Shown in pieces: positions 10,601-22,600 of a stretch of 64,000 nucleotides of DNA; position 1 is the stretch's first letter; the number at the start of each line of letters is the position of its first letter. The notes beneath the pieces were generated by a model. The model was not told the origin of the DNA and ran no database searches. It worked only from the letters and a program-made list of their open reading frames with translations. Position numbers and translations under genes: made by a program. Source of the stretch: Mytilus galloprovincialis (taxonomy: Eukaryota > Mollusca > Bivalvia > Mytilida > Mytilidae); the NCBI RefSeq assembly GCF_965363235.1, contig NC_134842.1:31434958-31498957 (forward strand), given 5' to 3'.

Positions 10601-12136
10601 TGTATACGGTTGGCCTCGTCCTGACACAAGTAAAGTTCTTTCGAAAAATACAATAGATAGAATTAACAACGTCGGAACCCACATGGTCCCTAAAGGAGGT
10701 GAATTTTGGAATGTATCGCACTCTAAAGCAGAGAAGGAGCTAATGAGAGGATTGGATACAGGGAACCAATGTCGCCGGCAATGTTACAAGATGTTAAAGG
10801 CAGACGTACAAACCTGGAAGTCGAGATCCACTGATAATTATCCGGGGATATCATCGCACCTTTTGAAGGTAAACATTTGGGGTCAAATGTAGTTTTATGG
10901 GTGAAATATTAGAGGATACCATAGGGCAATCACCATAATTTTAAGAAAAAGGAAAGACAACTACAAAGCCAAAACAGGATAGAAAAATAGTAGATAAATA
11001 TTCAAAACACTTACTGAGGATGAACCAATACAAATTTCGGTCTCAACTACACTATTAGTTGTCGCAGGAAGGTAGGTGTTGAAATTGCATGCAATGCTTG
11101 TCAAAATCAAGATGAGGAGGGTATGATTGATGCAACGGAGAATGCATTAACACATTTGTTCTCGTCTATGCAAAACATTTCTCATAACGATCAAACATGT
11201 CTTTCTTGAGTCCGTAGAACAAGAATGGCGTGGGGGAGGGATCAAGTTTATTTGAAATGTGGTCCAAGCGAATATTTAATACTGATAGTTGTTGGTCTTT
11301 TCGGAATCCCTCAGAGAAGACATGTCTTGCTCTTGTCTGATACCTTGTAGAGTACTGCGTTTATACCAGGGTTTGCTTTACGGTCGAGTTCACGCCAAGG
11401 GTCATATTTATAACATAAGTTTTTTTTATTGTTCTAAATATAAATGGAATGTATGAAGCTGCATAATAAGTAATTCTAGCATTTATATTTACTTTCTCAA
11501 AATTTAAAACTATACTGATGAATTAGAAGACGCATTAATAATAAACTCATCTTAGATACCATGATTAATTTTTTCGCCAGCCCGCGTTGCGTCTAATCAT
11601 CAGTGACGCTCGAATGAAAATGTTGAAAAATGTTTAAAAAGTCAAATAAAAAACGATATCTGAACAACAAAAAATACAATATGACTTAAACGTTAACTAA
11701 CGTCTTTTGAACTTATTGCATTTTTAAGTTTAACAAAAAAATCTAAATATATGTTGAAAAGACACTTTGTAAACAACAAGGCTATCATCAACATGATTAA
11801 GGGAAGATCTAAGTAAGACAAATCAGAATATTATATGACAAAAGAAAACTAATAAAAAAACATATATCTTACTCTATTTTTTAGCATTCAATGTTTTGGA
11901 TGAACGAACGACACCAACCCAACGATAAAGATTATTGGAACCAGAAAAACATTCACACCTGTTACACGGATAGTCTTAAGGCATTTAAAAGCCATTTGGA
12001 TCAGTGCAAACTTCCAGATTATTTCCATCCCATGAACAATATGCTCGGGAAAAAAGACAAAGACGTGTGTCATAGACTAGCTGGATGTGTGGAAGAAAGA
12101 AGAAATGAACTTTTACACATGAAGCTTCTTAAATGA
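7019..12136 (+). CDS. cGAS-like receptor (cGLR) with N-terminal zinc-finger array, 4 exons
   Basis: Exons 7019-7687, 8209-8425, 10477-10868 and 11885-12136 join in frame (phases 0, 1, 0) to 509 codons. Residues 1-107 hold four C2H2-like fingers: C3/C6/H20/H25; C30/C32/H45 with no fourth ligand; C58/C61/H74/H80; C89/C91/H104/H106. Residues 140-509 are a Mab21/cGAS nucleotidyltransferase: GSHATRTKVKKADEFD gives G176-S177, E189 and D191 with the Ser-to-Glu spacing of human cGAS, and the third acid is D324 in DINIDV. C-terminal landmarks are HGPALTL (304-310), FWNVS (372-376), CRRQC (394-398) and CYTDSLKAF. The mammalian zinc-thumb Cys cluster is absent, as in many invertebrate cGLRs. Known for the family: a ligand, often double-stranded RNA or DNA, triggers synthesis of a cyclic dinucleotide that activates STING. 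Ligand and product here are inference. All motifs look intact; a further upstream exon cannot be excluded. Confidence 0.9.
8209..8425 (+). CDS. cGLR exon 2
   Basis: 72 codons plus one base, from acceptor CTGTTTAG to donor AAAG|GTATTT. It enters in phase 0 and ends in phase 1. It encodes the stretch between the EFD strand and the third catalytic acid, including the helix DLYSKMNTAIKAL, in the expected order for Mab21 proteins. Confidence 0.82.
8838..10410 (+). repeat. Tandem-repeat element in cGLR intron 2
   Basis: It starts with the hairpin AGGCTCTCAAGAGCCT and the segment CGCTCACCTG. It contains about eight units of 150-180 bp marked by GTAACAACACTTGGTCAG, 'TTTGGTTTCATTCCATTCAG' and CTGGCGGCCATCTTGGA, and it ends with a GACGACGACG tract followed by 'GGCCCTTCGGGCCAGGTGAG' and CTAAAAA. 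Start and end share GCTCACCTG in inverted sense. Blocks around 9284-9764 and 9764-10080 repeat as a higher-order unit of about 480 bp. This architecture is a bivalve repeat type I recognise. Frames such as 9298-9537 are products of the repeat, not genes. Confidence 0.8.
10477..10868 (+). CDS. cGLR exon 3: third catalytic acid and Mab21 core
   Basis: Acceptor TTATTCAG and donor GAAG|GTAAAC; the two leading bases complete the split Asp codon from exon 2. It encodes HGPALTL, DINIDV (D324), GWPRP, FWNVSHSKAEKEL and CRRQCYKMLK, which line up in order with human cGAS segments (PAVTLL, ISVDITL, WRLSFSHIEKE, CRKDCLKLMK). Only about eight residues separate the EKEL helix from CRRQC, which leaves no room for a zinc thumb. 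Confidence 0.9.
11885..12136 (+). CDS. cGLR exon 4: C-terminal helical lobe and stop
   Basis: 83 codons plus TGA, phase 0 after acceptor TTTTTTAG. The segment NIHTCYTDSLKAFKSHL, then KLPDYFHPMNNML and ERRNELL, matches the last helices of cGAS-type proteins (human LGLCFDNCVTYFLQCL, KLENYFIPEFNLF). The protein ends normally, so the C-lobe is complete. Confidence 0.88.
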   Translation, partial: HSMFWMNERHQPNDKDYWNQKNIHTCYTDSLKAFKSHLDQCKLPDYFHPMNNMLGKKDKDVCHRLAGCVEERRNELLHMKLLK

Positions 12137-12305
12137 AGACTTTTAGCAATGCACGTTTAGAATTAAGAACTACAAGCATTGAGACTATAATATGATTAAG
12201 TGTTTACGGCAATTCTGATAATCATTAATTTCGGTTATATAAGGATTTTGTTTTTCGTTTTCGTTTGTGATTATCAGGGTGTTTTATTTTTTACAATTAT
12301 CTTTA

Positions 12306-12455
12306 TTATTACATTCCAAGATAGCAGACAAAATTATGTTATTTTGGGATTATCATAAGACATTAATTATTTGTTTTTCAATTAGCTTTATTATAACATT
12401 CCAAGATAGCAAACAAAATTATGTGATCTGGGGATTATCATAAGACATTATAATT
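12306..12455 (+). repeat. 85-bp imperfect tandem duplication in the cGLR 3' region
   Basis: Two adjacent units share 'CATTCCAAGATAGCAGACAA', AATTATGT and GGGATTATCATAAGACATTA with a few substitutions; the second begins 85 bases after the first. It lies 170-320 bases past the cGLR stop, within the probable 3' untranslated region. Confidence 0.7.
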
Positions 12456-12748
12456 TGTCAAATTAACAGTCCGTCCATAACTGTTTCTAAGTTCTGTTTC
12501 CTTTGTTTTTCATCTGCTTGGTGGTAGATTTTTGATGGGCTTAAACATTTTTTGGTGTGTGTTTCCTTTTTTCATACAAAATAATATTGTAATGGACTTG
12601 ATGAATTAATTGATGATATGTATGTTCTTTATAATTATAATGTCTAAAAAAATAACTTACTTTTATTTATTCATAACTTGATATTGACCAAGAATGCTTT
12701 AAATGTAAAGAACTTTGTGTTTATGATGTGTTTTATTGTTTTCTATTT

Positions 12749-12754
12749 AATAAA
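12749..12754 (+). terminator. Candidate polyadenylation signal of the cGLR gene
   Basis: This is the first AATAAA I find after the stop, about 610 bases downstream. A second lies near 12836. The choice is unproven. Confidence 0.35.
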
Positions 12755-12759
12755 TATCT

Positions 12760-15690
12760 ATATTGAAGACCGTAACATAAGCTGGTTAGTGTTTAAAAGC
12801 GTTTCCTTATAAGAGCAAAATCATGCAGTTTCTTTAATAAATCATTAAAAATGTAGGGGTTTTTTTTTTGTTTTTTTTGTTTTTGTTTTTTGTTTTGTTT
12901 TTTTGTTTTATTGTTTTATTGTTTTTAAAACATTACATATCTGTAAAAAAAAAAATGTTTTAAATTAAAACTGATATTTAATTGACTTTATTGTTTGTAA
13001 CATTCTATTTTTATATAAGATGAAAAAAAATGAAGGTCATGGTTCTATCCTGGTACATCGGTTTCCTCAACCAAGAAATACTACCTGCAAAGATATTACT
13101 TGTGCTGAAAGCGGCGTTTTAATAACGAATCAAACAGCTATATAAACAAATTTATAAAAGAAACTCAAATCAACAATCAAGTTCAATCGGTTAAAGTTCT
13201 TTGTATTTCGTCATGCTGTGGATTGGTTCTTTTGGGCTGACAATATACTATAACATTCTGCCTATTCACAGTTTCAATGATAGCGTTTAATTAGATCCAT
13301 GAGGGAAATACATGAAAAGCATGAAAATTTCGAATGTTTGCTAATGACCTGTACCTTTGCTTTGATATTTTTGTATATGTTCTGTTTCATAAGCACTTAC
13401 ATCTTGTTTTTGTTAACTTATTAAAGTTTCCATACCTGGCTATTTCTACAAAGTTTTGCTATATTAGAATACTTGATTTGACTTTTAGTTGTTACATTTG
13501 CAAATATTGCATTGTCGATTTTTCTGGTAACACTAGGTCTCAACATGGTACTTAACATGTATATGATTTCTTTGTCTCATGTTTACCATGCACTCCGATA
13601 TACAATAAATACTACATTCCGTACTGTTTCTTCCAATTGGCAGTTAAACCCCTGAAAAATTAAATTGGGGCGTCCGTTTGGTTTTGTGGGATGTACACTT
13701 TCGCAGCCACATCCGGGCATTATTGGAAGGTTGAATTCATTGCTCAGTGTAATGCGAGTGCCAAGTTATTCGCATGCTAAGAGACATTAAAATAACTCTT
13801 TCCGTAGGGGCCGAAGTTGGCATATTACAAGGGCACTTCCTGCTCCTATCAAATATAACCATATTTTCTAGTGGAGTTTCAAGTTACGACTTACAATGTT
13901 TCATTCTTAACGGCCTCTATTACAGAACCTACTTATTACATCTACTCTTAACATCGTTTTGAGATGAACCAGCATGGAATATTCGCCACAGGACGTTATA
14001 TAACCAGCTATCAATTGCTATGTAATTTGTTTTACTCTCATCAGGCATCTTTGAACAGACAAGATCAATTACAGGTTTGACATCTTTTTTAAGAGACCAA
14101 GGTATTTTTAGGTGTGTCCGAAAAAGAACAGAAGCTTTTTTTGGGAAGAAAAGATTCCGAAGTAAGCGAAAAGAAAACATTCTTTTTTAGGAACCAGACC
14201 ACATTTTAAAGTAATGAAGTTATGAAAAGGTTCTGGCACACTTCCTTTGATAATTTCTGTATTTGTCATATGAACGACAACCTCTGGATTCCCTTTGCAC
14301 CTTTATCATGTTTTTGGTATGAAGTAAATTTGTCAAGCAATCAAATTATTTTAAAGCCAAATGTAAAACCCTTTAATAGATTAAATTTCATATCCTTGAT
14401 TTAACCATGTATGAAATGGTTCAACTAATTTTCTTTTATCGATCAAGACGTATTGTTAACTGAGGAATTGACATTAGCTGGTTAGCTTTTGCAATTGCAT
14501 TTTTTTTAACTACTCTAGATCGGAACTAATAAGTTAAATGAAGTTTTCGTAATTATCAGTTGAATGTACTTTTCACTATAAAATTTCAATCCTGGTATAT
14601 ATGATTAATTCATTTACAACGACATGTTCGATTCAACTGCTGGTGGAGATTTATTCCCCAAATACCTAATTGTCAATACCAAATATATGTTCTTGTTGTC
14701 CTAGTGCAATTGGACTATGTAGTGTAAGCTCAAACGATTGTACTGTATATAATAACGGATTTCAAACCTCGTCAACAAGACAGGTCAGATTTCGAAGTTG
14801 ATACAGTATATATATTTATATCATTTGATGTTGTAACCGGCAAATATGGTGCATCAACAATCTATATCTTAGTTTAACATTCAGTTTTAGTTGTTTGCTG
14901 GGTAAAACAGCAACATCGTGTTTAAGGGTTAGTTATCAAACAAGTTTTGTATACTGCCTTTTGACTACACGTTGACTGTGTTGTTGTTGCAGAGGAAAAT
15001 TTTAAACGACTATTGTTTATTGTTTCTGTTGGATGTTTTGAAATGTGGAAAAACTTTTCAGTATTTTATATCATAAATCAAATATGATAAGTGAGGTCAA
15101 CTTTAGTTTCGCAGCGTGTGTCACTTGAACTCAAAACAACGGAGGAAGATTGTAGGTACAAAGCTTCTCAGTCTGAAGTCAGCTGCATTAAGTGGGATGC
15201 TATCTTCTCTAATTCGGATATCTTTTTTATGCAGCGTTTGTAAGGAGACAATTTGGTATTCTGGTTGTGGTTGTGGTTTTTTTTGTTTTTTTTTTGGGGG
15301 GGGGGGGGGGGGAGAGAGAGAGGGGGTTGAATATTAGGACCTATGAATTCTAAAAAAAAAACATTTTGCCCAAACAAATGTGCATTGAAGTGTAAATAAA
15401 TGTCTTTTCACATTTACACTCGTGTTATCGACCTGTATATGCATTACATATTTGCTGTTTGGTGTTACCCATTTGTGAAAATTATTAATCAAACAAGGAT
15501 ATTATAAGTTCTTCAATTAGATTTCACTAATTCAGTTAATTTTTTTTCTAGTGAAACAATTATTCTAGCTGCCGCCTCCCATTTGCTTAAGACTGTCATT
15601 TAAACTCTACTGGTTTGTGGTATAAGAAATGTGGTAAAGTAAATCTACTCATGTCTGGTAAATTTTTAATTTCAAAAACAATTTTTGAAT
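12760..15690. other. Gene-free stretch between cGLR and transporter
   Basis: I see no supported gene. Contents: a T-rich (TTTTG)n-like tract at about 12857-12930, and a T-run followed by about 20 G and GAGAGA at 15274-15323. An 83-codon minus-strand frame (13929-14180) shows no recognisable motif, and its lack of splice context makes it unlikely to be real. Confidence 0.5.
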
Positions 15691-15701
15691 CGGAATGTTC
15701 A

Positions 15702-16699
15702 TCACTTTTTATTAATATTTAATTTTATATGTTGTTTTTCGTATAAAGCCAGATAAAAAAGAGATGCACAAAAAGATAAAACAGCAGCAATTGTGAAACT
15801 CCATGTAAAACAATGGGTCCCGTAGCAGTCTTTTTGACTTTTAAATGGTATGGCCATTTCGTATGTCCACCCATATAGTTCCTGTATTCCAAGTCCACCT
15901 AAACCCGTAGTAAATAATATAAACCCCCAGTTTCTACCGAAATATTTCATTCCATAGTTTTCACCAGTTATTGTCGGTGTTAAGCACCATAACGATCCAT
16001 TAGCCATACCAACTATTATAACTAAGAATAATAGCATTGCAAAGTGACTTGAAAAGAATATACAAAATATAAGAAAAACTGTCTGAATAATAGTAAATGT
16101 CAATAAAACAGCTACACGAGGAACTCGATCTAGAAGAAAGTCGGATAAAAATCCGGCAAACACCTTCGATCCGACTTGAGCTATAGGATTTATAGTCGTA
16201 AACAAAGTTGTATATTTGTCGAGACTAAATGATTTGAGATAAGTTCCAATGTTACTTTGAACCATCAGCTGTAAACTTGATGCAAATGTACAAGACCACA
16301 AAATAAACTGAAAATCAATGGTCTTGAAAAGTGTCCATCCGGTCACGTGATTAGCAACTAATGTTTCGTCTGCTGTTTCGTCAGCTTTGTCGTCTGCTAC
16401 AAGCAATCCTTTAATTTCGGTATCTTCGCTAAACGATATTGAACGACTGAATATCATACTAAGAATTCCTACTGCAATATATAATATTGCAAATGTTAGA
16501 TAAAATCCTTTTAGATCCTGGTTTTGTTCATCAGATGTATGTCCGTTAACAAAGACTGTTCCATAGATAAATGCTGTGAGGGCAGGCCCTGCACTAAAAC
16601 ATCCATCTAAAATGCCAACCACCTTTCCTCTATGCCGGGGATGAAAATTGTTCATATTTGTCATCAGTGAAGCCATGTAAATATATGCAGAGCCGAAGC
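15702..16699 (-). CDS. Transporter exon 3 (most of the protein and stop)
   Basis: Acceptor TTTTATAG; its first two bases complete a Gly codon split with exon 2. 332 codons including TAA. It encodes roughly helices 4 to 12 plus the central cytoplasmic loop and ends in a short basic tail (KLNINKK). No frameshift or internal stop. Confidence 0.88.
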
Positions 16700-19600
16700 C
16701 TATAAAATAAATAATTGCAATAAAATATAAAATCTATTTTTAGTGTATTTGGTAAATAAACAGTAGTAACAAGTAATTCCAAAGCAAACAATTAAAATGC
16801 GCAGCCTCCGTTTAAGGACCTTCTTACAATTGATAATTGTCTCTATTGATAATCATTTCAATTGTACATTGTACATTAAGTTTTGTTCTAATTGTTAAAT
16901 CCATTTGTCTAACTATTTGAATGGTGACAAAGTAATGTTTATGAAAAGTACATCGTATAAAAAAATACAAAAGAGCGTTGTTACATGTATACCAAATAAT
17001 AGATAAACAAAAAAAAGAAAATTATAACATTTTTTCAAAACTGTGAAAAATAAAATATGAAGCATACATGTACCTGTCAAAAAATAATAAAGATACTGCA
17101 AAGCAGGTCTTTCCTCATAAAATTCTATTGATAAAGTTGTTGACCATAACATGATGGCACCAGTTCCCGAAAAAACTATAGCAACAAATGAAGTCCATCT
17201 AGGTCCAAATCTCTCGCATAATATTCCAGCTGGAAAAGCGAAGGTCACACCAAAATTTGACAAGGATCCCATGAGATCGACTGGAAATACAATAGGATAT
17301 AAAAATGTATTTTTAAAAAGATCTCGAAAATCCTTTTAATGTGTTCGTTTTCATTTTTAAAAAGTATTAATATGATGTTTTTCTTTATAATTCATATTTC
17401 TAAAGTCTTTACCGTCGATTAACTAAAAAAACAACAACATTTAGATGACTGTTTCAACAAATTTGCAAAACAAAAGAGTATATCCAAATTCAAAACGCTA
17501 ATTCATCAAGGCAGTTTTATTTATAATTATCCTGATGTAGTTATGATGGATAGCTCATATGTTTGAATAAGTCTATTTGTTGTGATGAAATTCTTCTTAG
17601 ATAGTAAATGATGATGTATTTTTAATTAATTATACATAAAATATTAATTTCAAAAAGACATGTCAAATGACATCCGTGTACTTTTAAAAAAAATATTTAC
17701 ACGGCCAAACAGGATACAGGTTAATAATGATGTAAACGAATTTTGTGGTTAATAACTACTTTATTTCGATTGACATATCACAGGGTACATCGTTTATTAA
17801 GGTTCGTTTGATCTCTAAATTTGATTAACCGACATCCGTGTACTTTTAAAAGTAGCAAAACAGATTTTTTTTTCCGTCGTGGTAATAGTCTGCGCTATCA
17901 TATGGTTTATATGAATTATTATAATGGACGTCAAGTTGGTTACCTATTCCCTATTCCCTATTCGTTACCTATTCCCTATTCCCTATTCGTTACCTATTCG
18001 TTACCTATTCCCTATTCCCTATTCGTTACCTATTCGTTACCTATTCCCTATTCCCTATTCGTTACCTATTCGTTACCTATTCCCTATTCCCTATTCGTTA
18101 CCTATTCGTTACCTATTCCCTATTCCCTATTCGTTACCTATTCGTTACTTATTCCCTATTCCCTATCGTTACCTATTCGTTACTTATTCGATTTTTAATA
18201 TCCTTCCCCCTTTTTAATTAATTATTATGTCACCCGATCGACAATGTCGGGTGACATATTGCTTTTCCTCTGTTTCTTTTTCCCTATTATTATTATTATT
18301 ATTATTTTTCTTCCACCTAATTTTGTCCGGCAGTTTATTTGGAGCCAAAGGAACCAATCTGAATGATGGTGCACTATAACAAAGAACCCTGACTTTCCAG
18401 TTGCAGTGCAACTTTGGAACTAAAAAATGGCTGCCATCACCATGGAAACGGGAAAATGGTGAAAAAATATTATTTTAGAGTTCAGCCAATTATTTGAGAA
18501 TGGTTATGCTTAAAATCTTTAGATTTTGATACAATGTAGGTGCCCACTATACACTGGTTTTGGGATGATTTTGGCAATCATTGGAAATGCTATGTTGCCA
18601 TGGATACTACACCAAAAATTTCCAAAATATGGAAATGCTCCAAATTTAATGAAACTTCACAGAAATGATGAGCAACATTGGAACATGTGGAATTTGGCAT
18701 TGGAATTTCCAAAATGTCTGCCGTTTCCATGGAAACAATGCAATTATGGTAAAAATGGTCCAAAAACCCCTAAAAGTGGCATTTACTTTCTTAAAAGGGT
18801 AGGTCAAATCCATTGAAACTCTGATGGTATGTTCCCTCCCATGTACCAATGTGGTATCTGCCATTAGAAATTTGGAATGGTCTGTGTAACCATAGAAACC
18901 AGCCAAAATGTCGAAAATTTCAAAAATTTCAAAATGCTCAAAAAGTAATGAAACTTACTATAATTGTTGACCGTCAAGTCTGCTTGAAACTTTTGAAGTT
19001 GGAATTTCCAAAATGGCTACCGTTGCCATGGAAACTGGAAAAATGTCAAATATTTTCAAAATGCTCCAAACTTAATGAAACTTAATAATATTGTAAACTG
19101 GCATGTATAGATGAGACTTTTGACTTTGAAACTTTCAAAATGGCTGCCGTTGCCATGGAAACAGCAAAAATGTCATATTTTTAAAAATGATCTAAATGTA
19201 CTGAAAACTTACAGAAAAATGTATAGCCATGCAAATATATGCATTCACTGTTAAAAGTTTTTGAAATGGCTGCCGCTTAGTGGCAATGTGGGGAAGGGTG
19301 ACATCCGCTATTGCTTGCAATGGCAATTCTAGTTATTCTTCTTCTTCCTCTTCTTCTTCCGCCACTTTAAAAATGAACTTGTCCGCAGCATTTCTCCAAA
19401 ACTACTTGTCAGATTTACTTAGGGTTTCATAAAATGTTAGACTAATATGTCTAGGTGAGCCATCAATCGCTCATTTGTGCATTGGGGTCTATTAAGGGGT
19501 ATTTTGGAGGGCAGAAAGAAGGGAGGGGTTTACTATAGAACCCTATGGGATTTTATTTTCTAAAATTTTCAAATGAATATAACTTGAAAACTGTAAGTGA

Positions 19601-22600
19601 TAGATACATGCAGTCTTCAGAAATGATTAAAGGACAATAACACAAATCACATGAAATATAGGGGAGTCCCTGGGGGGGGGGGGGGGGTCATCCCTACCCC
19701 CTTCAATTCGAGAATATACTTTTAACTTGTAAACGGTCAACATCCCCACCCCTAAACTATATATATTCTTGTAAGGGACAATAAAACTAATCAAATGAAA
19801 TTAAATAGAAGTTCCTGGGGGTCACCCCCACCCCGTTCAATTTGAGAATGTACTATTATCTTGTAAATGGTCAAGATCCCCACCCCTAAACCATATATAT
19901 TCTTGTAGGGGACAATAAAACAAATGAAATGAAATAAAAGGAAAGTCCCTAGGGGGTCAGCCCACCCCCTCTTGTTTGAAAACTTGTAAACGGTCAACAT
20001 CCCCACCCCTAAACTATATATATTCTTGTAAGAGACAATAAAACTAACCAAATGAAATTAAATGGAAGTTCCTTGGGGTCTGCCCCACCTCGTTCAATTT
20101 GAGAATGTACTATTATCTTGTAAATGGTCCAGATCCCCACCCCTAAACCATATATGTTCTTGTAGGGGACAATAAAACAAATAAAATGAGATAAAAGGGA
20201 AGTCCTGAGGGGGTCATCCCACCCCCTCTTGTTTGAAAACTTGTAAACGGTCAACATCCCCACCCCTAAACAATATATATTCTTGTAGGGGACAATAAAA
20301 CAAATAAAATGAAATGTTAGGTAAAGTTCCTGGGGGTCACCACCACCCCCTCCTGTTTGAATACTTGTAAATGGTGGAGATCCCCACCAGTAAGCCATAT
20401 ATATTCTTGTATGGGACAAAAAAATCAAATCAAATGAACATGGGACCATATGAATTGCGAGTTATGGGAGCTTTGTTTGGGAGACCTCGTAACAGCATCC
20501 TGTTACAATTACTTCTTGTTGTTTATACTCTTATATCTGGTACTAGTTCTAAATTTGTTGAGGTAAAATGATCTTTTTATGACCTATTTATATGTGTTTG
20601 TGTTCAACCGATCCTTTTACTTTATGTTCGATACTCATTTGTTCCTTATTTGATTTTTATACGTTCTACCTTTTAACTGCTTTATGTCCGTATGTTTGAA
20701 GATGGATCTTGGTTCGAAGGGATGAAATCACCGTGTTAGCGCTTGCATAAAAAAAAAGATGTGGTATAATTGCCAATGAGACAACAACCCACAATAGACT
20801 AAAATGACACAGAAACTATCAACTATAGGTCAATGTACGGCCTTCAACAATGAGCATAGCCCAAACCGTGTAGTCACCTATAAAAGGCCCAGATATGACA
20901 ATTTCAAACAATTCAAACAACAAAACTAACGGCCGTATTTCATATACAAAAAAATAACGGAAAACAAATATGTAACACAAAAACAAACGATAAGTACTTA
21001 ATTTCAGGCTCTTGTCTAGGGAGAGGCACATACTAACATAATGTGGTGGGGTTAAACATGTTAGCAGGGTGTACATCGTTTCGGAGCTTGCTATTACCTT
21101 GTTTAATTCGTTCCATCACTCGCTTATAATTCGCTTATAATACGTGTATCATACGTTGCACCTTTTAAAACATGATTTTCAATTGTTTTGTTGTCTCTGG
21201 TGGTAGATTCTTAGAGGTGATATAACTCTATAAGCGCATATGTACCCGTTCCAGCGCTCGGATAATACCCTGTTACTTATTCGTTCCTTATTCGCTTTTA
21301 ATGCGCGGGGTAAGTATAAGTTGCACCTTGAAATAAATCGTTTTTTAATTGTGTTCATGTCTCTGGTGGTAACAATGTGTTCTTAGAGATGAAATGACAC
21401 TATTAGCGCGCATGTACCCGTTCCAGCGCTCGGTTAATACCCTGTTACCTATTCGTTACCTATTCGTTACCTATTCACTTATAATACGTTTGTTGTACGT
21501 TGCACCTTTTAGAAAAGGATTTTCAATTGTGTTCATGTCTCTGGTAGTAACAATGTGTTCTTAGAGATGAAATAACCCTATTAGCGCATATGTACCCGTT
21601 CCAGCGCTCGGTTAATATCCTGTTACCTATTCGTTACCTATTCGTTACTTATTCGCTTTAAATACGTTTGTTGTACTTTGCACCTTTTAGAAAAGGATTT
21701 TCACTTGTGTTCATGTCTCTGGTGGTAACAATGTGTAATTAGAGATGAAATGACCCTATTTCTAAAAGGTGCAACGTACAACAAATGTATTAAAAGCGAA
21801 TAAATAACGAATAGGTAACGAATAGGTAACAGGGTATTAACCGAGCGCTGGAACGGGTACATGCGCGCTAATAGCGTCATTTAATCTCTAAGAACACATT
21901 GTTACCACCAGAGACATGGACACAATTGAAAATCTTTTTCTAAAAGGTGCAACGTACAACAAACGTATTATAAGTGAATAGGTAACGAATAGGTAACAGG
22001 GTATTAACCGAGCGCTGGAGGGGGTACATGCACGCTAATAGGGTCATTTCATCTCTAATTACACATTGTTACCACCAGAGACATGAACACAAGTGAAAAT
22101 CCTGTTCTAAAAGGTGCAAAGTAGAGCAAACGTATTTAAAGCGAATAGGTAACGAATAGGTAACAGGATATTAACCGAGCGCTGGAACGGGTACATGCGC
22201 GCTAATAGTGTCATTTCATCTCTAAGAACACATTATTACCACCAGAGACATGAACACAATTGAAAATCCTTTTCTAAAAGGTGCAACGTACAACAAACGT
22301 ATTCTAAGTGAATAGGTAACGAATAGGTAACAGGGTATTAACCCAGCGCTGGAACGGGTACATGCGCGCTAATAGTGTCATTTCATCTCTAAGAACACAT
22401 TGTTACCACCAGAGACATGGACACAATTCAAAATCCTTTTCTAAAAGGTGCAACGTACAACAAACGTATTATAAGTGAATAGGTAACGAATAGGTAACAG
22501 GGTAATAACCGAGCGCTGGAACGGGTACATGCACGCTAATAGGGTCATTTCATCTCTAATTACACATTATTACCACCAGAGACATGAACACAAGTGAGAA

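Noticed and set aside
16913-17073. Extension of transporter exon 2 beyond 17074
   Set aside because: It follows a GT donor, and phase-1 continuation into 16699 restores the family-typical TGFGSAYIY junction.
17821-18217. Two long overlapping frames encoding Tyr-Leu-Phe-Pro repeats, and their mirror at 25476-25846
   Set aside because: They are translations of a 36-bp minisatellite without stops in several frames, within a transposon arm.
20700-20730. GGTTCGAA block considered as a tRNA B-box
   Set aside because: No A-box or cloverleaf could be drawn; the sequence is mirrored in the other arm as part of the foldback element.
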